Shown here: positions 7,065 to 13,886 of the stretch, in pieces
Layout of the letters: every line of letters starts with the position of its first letter
Position numbering within the stretch: position 1 is the first letter of the stretch
Assembly (NCBI GenBank): GCA_008933045.1
Contig: WBXJ01000046.1
Span: 1-14,538 of the forward strand
Direction of reading: 5' to 3'
DNA length: 14,538 nt
Source of the DNA: Verrucomicrobiota bacterium
GTDB lineage: Bacteria > Verrucomicrobiota > Verrucomicrobiia > Limisphaerales > SXQI01
Position numbers and translations under genes: made by a program
The notes under the pieces: generated by a model
Told to the model about the DNA's origin: nothing
The model's database searches: none
What the model saw: only the letters and a program-made list of their open reading frames with translations

Positions 7065-7715
7065 ATGAAACCGTCCCGCTCCGCTTTTACTTTAATTGAA
7101 TTGCTCGTCGTGATCGCGATAATTGCGATCTTGGCTGGGATGTTGTTACCGGCATTGAGTCGGGCAAAGGAACAGGCGCGGACAAGTCAATGCCTCAATA
7201 ACTTGCGCCAGATTGGCGTGGCTGTGCAGTTGTATGCAGGAGACTTTGACGATTGCCTACCAGAGGTTGCGCATCACCGTGCGTCATGGATCGGTAGTTT
7301 GGCGGGCTATCTGGGTGGGACGTCGATGTATCGGTGCCCGGTGGATCCGAATCGGACGAACCATCCGGTGAGTTACGCCATCAACGATTTCCTCACGCCT
7401 CATCCCTTTGGAGCCAGCCAGCTCGATTACTCGAAGATTTCACGGGTGCCTGCTCCCACCGAAACCTTGCACTTGGCGGAGATGGCGAATGATTACGAAG
7501 GGAGCGACCATTTTCATTTTGCTGAGCCGAATGGCTACGGTACGAACGGTTTTCCGGAGCAAGTTGCGGTGGAGCGGCATCGCAGGGGTGCGATTTATCT
7601 CTTTGTGGAAGGGCATGTCGAGAGCTTGCGTTGGCGTCCTGTAGTGCAGTCTCGACTGGGTCAGGTCGGCTCGAGGTTTGTGCATCCGAAGGGGCACGGG
7701 GGAATGACTCCGTAA
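7065..7715 (+). CDS. Prepilin-type N-terminal cleavage/methylation domain protein (pseudopilin-like, H-X9-EG)
   Basis: 216 residues with a very short leader MKPSRSA, then FTLIELLVVIAIIAILAGM with the conserved Glu5 and a helix continuing LLPALSRAKEQARTSQCLNNLRQIG. Cleavage would occur before Phe; the residue before it is Ala, not the usual Gly, a tolerated but less common choice. C-terminally HRRGAIYLFVEGHVE fits H-X9-[D/E]G, with Glu in place of the usual Asp. It is much shorter than the pseudopilin at 5562-6434 and only similar in the N-terminal helix and general layout, so these are separate family members. No Shine-Dalgarno is seen before the ATG. The next gene starts 59 bp later on the same strand, so it may be in one transcript with the two tandem secreted proteins. 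Confidence 0.92.
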   Translation: MKPSRSAFTLIELLVVIAIIAILAGMLLPALSRAKEQARTSQCLNNLRQIGVAVQLYAGDFDDCLPEVAHHRASWIGSLAGYLGGTSMYRCPVDPNRTNHPVSYAINDFLTPHPFGASQLDYSKISRVPAPTETLHLAEMANDYEGSDHFHFAEPNGYGTNGFPEQVAVERHRRGAIYLFVEGHVESLRWRPVVQSRLGQVGSRFVHPKGHGGMTP

Positions 7716-7723
7716 ATATTTAC
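7712..7723. promoter_or_regulatory. 12-bp perfect palindrome GTAAATATTTAC, candidate operator
   Basis: The palindrome overlaps the stop codon of the pseudopilin gene and lies 51 bp upstream of the PEP-CTERM protein start, within the only gap ahead of the tandem paralogs. Its place suits a regulator site for that pair. It does not match a Zur or Fur consensus I know, and AT-rich palindromes can arise by chance. Confidence 0.3.
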
Positions 7724-7774
7724 TCTCTGTGTGGAGGGATTTTCAACAAATAATAGCAATCACAGATTAACTGA

Positions 7775-8485
7775 ATGAAACAACGGAATCTATGGCTGGC
7801 GGCAATGGTGTTGGGGTGCGTGAGTTTATCGGCCCAAGATCGCGGGCACTTAAATATCGGCGCGGCAGGACAAAATATTGGTGACCAAGTCATCTTTCCC
7901 AATGGAGCCGACTTTATCCCTTCGACGGGATGGTCGAAAGATCTGACGTTCACCAATGGCGGAACCTACGCTGGGTTTTGGCAGGGAAATATCACGCTGA
8001 CGGCATTGGCGACGACGGTGGCGAATGGCGGGCCTGCTGCGAATGCGGCGGCACCGGGGTCGTTTTTGAGGGCAGAAATTGTTTCCGTCACCGGCCCGGT
8101 GGGGTCGAGCTTTGGGTTTTGGGAGAAAGGGTCAAAAACTCCTACTTACTCGATTCCAAGCGGAACTCTCGACGGTCATTTCACTTATGATTTGAGCGAT
8201 AAAGTGTTGGGGGCTGGGACAGTGGGGACGGATCCGTTCGGCCACCTCCATGGTCGTCGCTTCACGGTGGATATGGAGGGGGAATACACGGTTGGTTTTC
8301 GTGCGTTTGATACATCAGTGAACGGTTTGAGTGGGCAAGCGATCCATACGCCCTCCGAGATTCTATTGATTGGATTCAGGGGAATCTTGGTTCCAGAACC
8401 TTCGACATTCGGGCTGGCCTTCGTGGGTGCAACCCTGATGTCCCTCGTTTGGAGTGCTAAACGGCGATCTGTGAAGAAAGCCTGA
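7775..8485 (+). CDS. PEP-CTERM-anchored secreted protein, choice-of-anchor M-like
   Basis: 236 residues: a Sec signal peptide (about 1-20, hydrophobic WLAAMVLGCVSLSA), a beta-rich body, and a PEP-CTERM sorting tail (206-236: VPEPST, a hydrophobic helix, then AKRRSVKK), which an exosortase would process. In the body, SVTGPVGSSFGFWEKG (104-119) and DPFGHLHGRRFTVDMEGEYTV (153-173) have the layout of the actinobacterial surface-anchored / choice-of-anchor M domain, in which a GHxH motif precedes a beta strand ending in GxYTV. As I recall, PEP-CTERM proteins of this type in cyanobacteria (all3515 family) are under Zur control, so a zinc-related role is possible but inferred. The next gene encodes a paralog. 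No Shine-Dalgarno is visible. Confidence 0.8.
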   Translation: MKQRNLWLAAMVLGCVSLSAQDRGHLNIGAAGQNIGDQVIFPNGADFIPSTGWSKDLTFTNGGTYAGFWQGNITLTALATTVANGGPAANAAAPGSFLRAEIVSVTGPVGSSFGFWEKGSKTPTYSIPSGTLDGHFTYDLSDKVLGAGTVGTDPFGHLHGRRFTVDMEGEYTVGFRAFDTSVNGLSGQAIHTPSEILLIGFRGILVPEPSTFGLAFVGATLMSLVWSAKRRSVKKA

Positions 8486-8518
8486 GTCGTGGGACGCAAC
8501 CGCTGTGCAACCGTTTTT

Positions 8519-9397
8519 ATGATCGAGAAAAACAGGAAGGAAAACAGGAGCCGCACCCGAGTCACGGGTCTCCTAGTGGCGGTGGGGTTGCTCCTGTTTG
8601 CCACGGTGTGTCCAGCTTGGGCGCATGATCACATCAATAGTGGGGCGCGATCTGAGGCTCAGGGTTCCGCATTGTATTTTCCGAACGGCGACCGATACAG
8701 CACGGCACAAGGCTGGGTTTGTTTTTTGGATAAACAGGATGTGACGAGTGGATGGAGTTTCACGGACGGAGTCACCTTTGGTTCGCTCCCGGGAACGGTG
8801 TCCACAGGAGGTCCAGTGATGGGGCATGCTGCGTTTGGAGCCTTTCTCGAATTAGAATTCGTGGATCTAAAGGGACCCAAGGGAGGCACGTTGGCTGTCT
8901 GGCAGCGAGATGAAGAGTTTGGGACTTTGACGGCACTCTTGGAATTGACAACGGGCGGGAGTCCGAAAGGTCAACGCATCCCACTGACGGAGAGCGACGG
9001 TTCGCCTGCTGCTGATCCTTATGGACATATCCACGGTCGTGAATTCTGGGTGGATAAACCGGGGTTATACGTACTGAGAGTTCGGCTGGTGGACAGTTCA
9101 ACGCATGGGCTGAATCAGGGACCTATTCATTCGCCTTCGACAATTCTACCCCTTTATTTACAGGCCGAAAACACGTTGCAGGTGGAACGGAACGAGGCAG
9201 GTGGGTTGAGACTCACTTACGCCGTACGGGGCCATGAAACGTGGGCGGTGGAGGAATCGCCCTCTGTGGGGGTGGATGCGGTCTGGACTGAGGTTCATCG
9301 CGCTGGAGGATCGACGGCAGGTTTTCTAGCAAGCTGGGAACCGGAGGTGGGGTTAACGCCGTGCTTTTATCGTCTGCGCCAAGTCACTGGATTTTGA
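8519..9397 (+). CDS. Secreted paralog of the preceding PEP-CTERM protein, with a different C-terminal domain
   Basis: 292 residues from ATG 8519: a long basic N-terminus followed by a hydrophobic stretch and AWA, giving a predicted mature N-terminus HDHINSG (36-42). The body (about 36-213) aligns along its length with the upstream protein: FPNG, GGPV, a SVTGP-like DLKGP with VWQRDEE, DPYGHIHGREFWVDKPGLYVL (166-186) and GPIHSPSTIL. In place of PEP-CTERM it carries a roughly 75-residue C-terminal beta domain (218-292) ending FYRLRQVTGF, like the tail of the protein at 2-871. The pair therefore looks like a tandem duplication with exchanged anchors. An in-frame GTG at 8489 (3 nt after the previous stop) would add ten residues before the signal peptide; I prefer the ATG. 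Likely co-transcribed with the previous gene. Function unknown; histidines suggest metal binding. Confidence 0.78.
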   Translation: MIEKNRKENRSRTRVTGLLVAVGLLLFATVCPAWAHDHINSGARSEAQGSALYFPNGDRYSTAQGWVCFLDKQDVTSGWSFTDGVTFGSLPGTVSTGGPVMGHAAFGAFLELEFVDLKGPKGGTLAVWQRDEEFGTLTALLELTTGGSPKGQRIPLTESDGSPAADPYGHIHGREFWVDKPGLYVLRVRLVDSSTHGLNQGPIHSPSTILPLYLQAENTLQVERNEAGGLRLTYAVRGHETWAVEESPSVGVDAVWTEVHRAGGSTAGFLASWEPEVGLTPCFYRLRQVTGF

Positions 9398-9424
9398 GGC
9401 GTGGGATGATTACCCTTCAGCTCT

Positions 9425-12394
9425 ATGGGGAAATTAGGCGGTGAGGCGGTGATCCGTTTGCGCGGTGTCCGTCATAATAATCTCAAGAATTTTGATCTCG
9501 ATTTACCGTTGGGTAAATTGGTGGTGGTGACGGGGTTGAGCGGCTCTGGGAAGAGTTCGTTGGCCTTTGACACGCTTTATGCGGAGGGGCAGCGACGGTA
9601 TATCGAAACGTTCTCGCCGTATGCCCGTCAATTTTTTGATCGCATGGATAAGCCGCAGGTGGATTCGATTTCAGGAATCCCGCCGGCGATTGCTTTAGAG
9701 CAACGGAACTCGGTGAAGTCCTCGCGTTCGACGGTGGGAACGATGACGGAGATGACTGATTACATGAAGGTGTTGTGGCCGTTTATTTCGACACTTTATT
9801 GTCAGGGTTGCGGACGGGTGGTGAGAAAGGATGGGCCGGAGCAGATTTGGAACGCACTGGGTGCGGGACATTCGCCAACCTCGGAATGGTTGATCACGTT
9901 TTCGGTGGCGTTAAGTGATCAGATGTCGCTGCGAGAATCGCTCGGGCTGGTAGGGAAGCAGGGGTATCAGCGTTTGCTGATCGCTGATGATGGGGGTGCA
10001 TTGCAGGTAGTGAGAGTGGAGGAAGCAGAGGCGGAGTTGCGACGAGTAGGGGATCGCCGCTTGGTAGTGATCCAAGACCGACTGAGCTTGCAGGCGAGTC
10101 ATCGGTCGCGCTTTGTTGAAGCGTTGGAACAGGCTTACCATTTGGGCAAGGGGCGGTTAGCGGTTTATGGCGTGCGGCAGGCGGAGCCGATCCGGTTTTC
10201 GAGACATCGGCACTGCGCCGAGTGTGATCTCAATTATCCTGAGCCGAGCGCGGGATTGTTTAGCTTTAATAATCCCGTGGGTGCGTGTCCTGAGTGCAAA
10301 GGATATGGGCGGAAGGTGTCGATCGATTATGGGCTGGCGATTCCTGATCGTTCGTTGTCCTTGAAGGAAGGGGCGGTGAAACCCTGGCAAACAGAGACAG
10401 GCGCAGAATCGCAATTAGATCTTGTGAAGGCTTGCCGGAAACATCGGGTGCCGATGGATGTGCCGTTTGCGAAGCTGCCTGCTGAGCAGCAGCAATGGGT
10501 TATCGAAGGTGATCCAGGGTATGGAACAAGTCCGAGTTTGCAATGGCCCAAGGCTTGGTATGGGTTGAAGGGATATTTTCGGATGCTGGAAGCGCGTGCC
10601 TACAAGATGCATGTGCGGGTGTTGCTGGCGCGGTATCGGGCTTACACGATATGTCCGCAGTGTCTGGGATCTCGTTTCAAACCAGAATCACTACGTTACC
10701 AAGCCACGTCTCCCGAGGGGTTCCGGATAACGTTGGCAGAGTTCTACCAATTGACAGTGACAGAGGCGTTGAGGTTTGTGGCATACCATGCCCCCGATTC
10801 GGCGCGGGCGAGGTCGTCGGATCCGCTGCGGCTTTCGCTCGGTGAAGTATCCGCTCGATTGTCCTATTTAGAAGAGGTTGGGCTAGGCTATTTGACGCTG
10901 GAACGACCGACGCGCACGCTTTCGGGGGGTGAGACTGAACGGGTGAATCTGACGACCTGTTTAGGATCGCGTTTGGTGAATACGCTTTTTGTATTGGACG
11001 AACCGAGTGTGGGTTTGCATGCAAGCGACACGGAGCGATTGGTGACGATTTTGAAACGACTTCGGGATAGGGGCAATACCGTGGTGGTGGTCGAGCACGA
11101 GGCATCTGTGATGCGTGCGGCGGATCAAATTATCGACCTCGGACCGGGCCACGGGGAGAGCGGAGGGCACCTCATATTTCAAGGAACGTATGGCGAGATT
11201 TTGCAGCATACGTCCTCGCTAACGGGTGGCTATTTGGCAGGACGTGTGCCGATGGAGGACCAGGGGAGTCGCAAGCCGGATCTGACAGGTTATGCACGAA
11301 TGGTTCTGTCTCAGGTATCGTTATTTAATCTTCGAGATTTGACGGTATCGATTCCGCTCGGTGCGTTGGTCTGCGTGACAGGAGTGAGTGGGTCAGGCAA
11401 ATCCACCTTGGTGCGTCATGTGCTTTATCCGCTGTTGGAAGCACGAGGAACTCCGGAGGTTGTGGCGGACGCCTCGGAAACTGACGACGAGGATCATGAT
11501 GCAACTCCCCCGCTCGAAGGCGGCAGCATGGAACAGAGAGTGGGCCTCCTAGAAGGGGCGGAACTCGTGGGGCAAGTGATCTTGGTGGATCAATCCTCAT
11601 TAGGTAGAACTCCGAGGTCGAACCCGGCTGTGTATACGGGAGCGTTTGATCACTTGCGTGATCTCTTCGCGGCTTCGGAGGAAGCTCAAGCAGCGGGCTT
11701 AACACGGAGCGCGTTTAGCTTTAACTCCGACCAAGGACGATGCGAACAATGTCGTGGGGCAGGGTTTGAAAAAATCGAGATGCAGTTTTTGAGTGATGTG
11801 TTCATTCGTTGTCCAGAATGTCAGGGGCGTCGTTATCGCCCACACGTCATCGATGTCAAACTCTCGCCGAGGCCCGAGATTCGTTGGAGCATTGCTGACC
11901 TGCTGGAAGCAAGCGTGGATGAGGCGATCGTGTTTTTGAGACTGTTTCCAGACTCTAAACCTGCGGTGCGTGCGCTGGGGTGTCTGGGCTATCTGCAGGA
12001 AGTGGGGTTGGGTTATGTGTGTCTTGGGCAGCCGATCAACACGCTTTCTGGGGGCGAGTGTCAGCGGCTAAAGTTGGTGCGGCATCTGGCGGCTTTTGAG
12101 GAGGGCAACCGAAAGTCGCACCAGCCCGCAGTGTTTATTTTTGATGAGCCAACAACCGGGCTGCATTTTGAGGACGTGCGAATCCTGATGCGCGCGTTGC
12201 GACGTTTGGTAACAGCGGGTCATTCGTTGATTGTGGTGGAGCACAATTTGCAAGTGATCCGTATGGCGGATTGGATCATCGACTTGGGGCCTGGGGCTGG
12301 GGCTGACGGTGGAAGGATCGTGGTGGAAGGAACTCCCGAGACAGTCACAGAATGCGCCGAAAGCCTCACAGGAGCAGCTCTGAGACAGGGTTGA
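9425..12394 (+). CDS. uvrA: UvrA-family excinuclease ABC subunit A
   Basis: Damage-recognition ATPase of nucleotide excision repair, or a paralog. 989 residues, somewhat longer than the usual ~940. Order seen: Walker A GLSGSGKSS (37-45); RSTVGTMTE (101-109); a CQGC pair (126-129); the region matching the UvrB-binding domain (about 130-250); zinc-finger cysteines C264, C267, C288, C291; a CPQC pair (410-413); ABC signature LSGGE (499-503) with LFVLDEPSVGLH; second Walker A GVSGSGKST (653-661); an acidic insert (about 680-700); GRTPRSNPAVYTG; second zinc finger C773, C776, C796, C799; second LSGGECQRLKL with FIFDEPTTGLH. Both ATPase sites and the C-terminal zinc finger are intact. The first signature reads LSGGETERVNL, where the usual form is SGGEAQR, and the IPPAIALEQRN segment also departs from the common VEGLSPAISIEQK. 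Starts 27 bp after the preceding gene, without a clear Shine-Dalgarno. Confidence 0.9.
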   Translation: MGKLGGEAVIRLRGVRHNNLKNFDLDLPLGKLVVVTGLSGSGKSSLAFDTLYAEGQRRYIETFSPYARQFFDRMDKPQVDSISGIPPAIALEQRNSVKSSRSTVGTMTEMTDYMKVLWPFISTLYCQGCGRVVRKDGPEQIWNALGAGHSPTSEWLITFSVALSDQMSLRESLGLVGKQGYQRLLIADDGGALQVVRVEEAEAELRRVGDRRLVVIQDRLSLQASHRSRFVEALEQAYHLGKGRLAVYGVRQAEPIRFSRHRHCAECDLNYPEPSAGLFSFNNPVGACPECKGYGRKVSIDYGLAIPDRSLSLKEGAVKPWQTETGAESQLDLVKACRKHRVPMDVPFAKLPAEQQQWVIEGDPGYGTSPSLQWPKAWYGLKGYFRMLEARAYKMHVRVLLARYRAYTICPQCLGSRFKPESLRYQATSPEGFRITLAEFYQLTVTEALRFVAYHAPDSARARSSDPLRLSLGEVSARLSYLEEVGLGYLTLERPTRTLSGGETERVNLTTCLGSRLVNTLFVLDEPSVGLHASDTERLVTILKRLRDRGNTVVVVEHEASVMRAADQIIDLGPGHGESGGHLIFQGTYGEILQHTSSLTGGYLAGRVPMEDQGSRKPDLTGYARMVLSQVSLFNLRDLTVSIPLGALVCVTGVSGSGKSTLVRHVLYPLLEARGTPEVVADASETDDEDHDATPPLEGGSMEQRVGLLEGAELVGQVILVDQSSLGRTPRSNPAVYTGAFDHLRDLFAASEEAQAAGLTRSAFSFNSDQGRCEQCRGAGFEKIEMQFLSDVFIRCPECQGRRYRPHVIDVKLSPRPEIRWSIADLLEASVDEAIVFLRLFPDSKPAVRALGCLGYLQEVGLGYVCLGQPINTLSGGECQRLKLVRHLAAFEEGNRKSHQPAVFIFDEPTTGLHFEDVRILMRALRRLVTAGHSLIVVEHNLQVIRMADWIIDLGPGAGADGGRIVVEGTPETVTECAESLTGAALRQG

Positions 12395-12472
12395 GATCAG
12401 CCCGTGATTGCCGCAAGGAGAGTTCTATCTTAGGTTAGCGGGAAAGCTGCCCTGTGGGGTGGGAAGGATTTT

Positions 12473-13885
12473 ATGGAGCCGTTCAATCGAGTTGTTGCAG
12501 ATACACATCACAAGGCCCTTCGGATCAATCTGGATCCGAGCAAGTATGGGACTTTTGCGGAGATCGGTGCGGGTCAGGAGGTGGCCCGTTGGTTTTTTCG
12601 CGTGGGTGGCGCGGCGGGGACGATTGCAAAATCCATGTCCGCATATGACGCCGTGGTGAGTGACGCGATTTACGGACATGCGGATCGCTATGTGTCGCGC
12701 CAACGGTTGCAGACGATGCTGGATCACGAGTATGTGCTGATGGTGGAGCGCCTGAATGCAAAGCGTGGAGCGACCACAAAGTTTTTCGTTTTTGCGGACA
12801 CTGTCACCGCGCGGAGTTTCAAAAGTTACGATGAGTGCCACGGGTGGATGGGGCTACGATTTCAATCGGAGCCTCGGGCTGAGCCGTCGGAGATTATCAT
12901 TCATGTGCGGATGTTGGATCGTGAGAACCTGCAACAACAGGAGGCTCTCGGGATCATGGGGGTGAATCTCGTGCATGGAGCGCTGTATTTGCACGATCGT
13001 TTGCCGGAGCTGTTGGATTCGCTGATGGATAGTTTGACATTGGAGCGGGTCGAAGTGGATATGATCAAGGTGTCGGGGCCGGCGTTTGGAAAGGTGGATA
13101 ATCGGTTGATTAGTTTGCAACTGGTGGAGCGTGGGTTGGCGAATGCGGCCATGTTCACGGCGGATGGGGAGGTCGTGCAGGCGGCAGAGGTGTTGTATAA
13201 GAAAAATATTCTGGTGGAGCGCGGCAGCTTTCGACCGGTAACGAGGACCACACTGGATATGTTGAGCAGCGCGCAGGCGATGTTCGTCCGCGAGCCACAG
13301 GTCAACCATGAGAACGTGGTGGTGCTGATGGAGATGACGATGAAAAACCTGACCACGGCATCAGGGATTGATCATAAGGATTTTCTGGATCGGGTGGATG
13401 TGTTGGGAACACTCGGCAAGACAGTGCTGATTTCAAATTACGGGGAGTATCACCGGCTGGCGGCATATCTTTTTCGGTATACGAAAGAAATGATTGGGTT
13501 GGTGATGGGACTCCCGAGTTTGCGTGATGTTTTTCAGGAGAAGTATTACACTGATCTTGAGGGCGGAATTTTGGAGTCGTTTGGGCGACTGTTTAAAAAC
13601 AACCTTAAACTCTATGTCTACCCACAGTTGGATCCAGCCACGGGTGCCATTGTCACTGCGGGAAATTTACAGGTGCAACCGAATCTCCGGCACTTACACT
13701 CCCATCTGATGGAGAATAAATTCATCGAGCCGATTCATGATTATGACGCAACGGCCTTGCCGATCTATTCGGTGGAGGTGCTGGCGCGGATGGTCTCGGG
13801 TGATCCGACGTGGGAATCGATGGTTCCGCCAGAAGTGGCACGGATCATTAAGGACCGCAAGCTGCTGGGTTACACGGGAGCGTGA
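12473..13885 (+). CDS. Conserved cytosolic protein of unknown function (470 aa)
   Basis: A soluble-looking protein without signal peptide or membrane segments. The N-terminus is very characteristic: INLDPSKYGTFAEIGAGQEV (19-38), WFFRVGGAAGTIAKSMSAYD (40-59) and SDAIYG; further on come FFVFADTVTARSF, CHGWMGLRFQ, IIIHVRMLD, QQEALGIMGVNLVHGA, MFTADGEVVQAAEVLYKK and LVERGSFRPVTRTTLDML. I recognise this as a widespread bacterial family whose database entries carry conflicting names (for example TonB-dependent receptor or nicotinate-nucleotide adenylyltransferase). The sequence supports neither: no TonB box, plug or barrel, and no HxGH adenylyltransferase motif is visible. The ATG is supported by GGAAGG 5 nt upstream. 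It follows the UvrA-like gene by 78 bp, and its stop is one base from the stop of the convergent ligase-like gene. Confidence 0.9.
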   Translation: MEPFNRVVADTHHKALRINLDPSKYGTFAEIGAGQEVARWFFRVGGAAGTIAKSMSAYDAVVSDAIYGHADRYVSRQRLQTMLDHEYVLMVERLNAKRGATTKFFVFADTVTARSFKSYDECHGWMGLRFQSEPRAEPSEIIIHVRMLDRENLQQQEALGIMGVNLVHGALYLHDRLPELLDSLMDSLTLERVEVDMIKVSGPAFGKVDNRLISLQLVERGLANAAMFTADGEVVQAAEVLYKKNILVERGSFRPVTRTTLDMLSSAQAMFVREPQVNHENVVVLMEMTMKNLTTASGIDHKDFLDRVDVLGTLGKTVLISNYGEYHRLAAYLFRYTKEMIGLVMGLPSLRDVFQEKYYTDLEGGILESFGRLFKNNLKLYVYPQLDPATGAIVTAGNLQVQPNLRHLHSHLMENKFIEPIHDYDATALPIYSVEVLARMVSGDPTWESMVPPEVARIIKDRKLLGYTGA

Positions 13886-13886
13886 G

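Noticed and set aside
9049..9057. GGTGGATAA, one mismatch from a DnaA box (a second copy at 13093-13101)
   Set aside because: Both lie inside coding regions 4 kb apart, with no cluster or AT-rich unwinding region; two single-mismatch hits are expected by chance.
12473..13885. TonB-dependent receptor, a name I recall attached to similar proteins
   Set aside because: No signal peptide, TonB box, plug domain or beta-barrel pattern, and 470 residues is too short for such a receptor.
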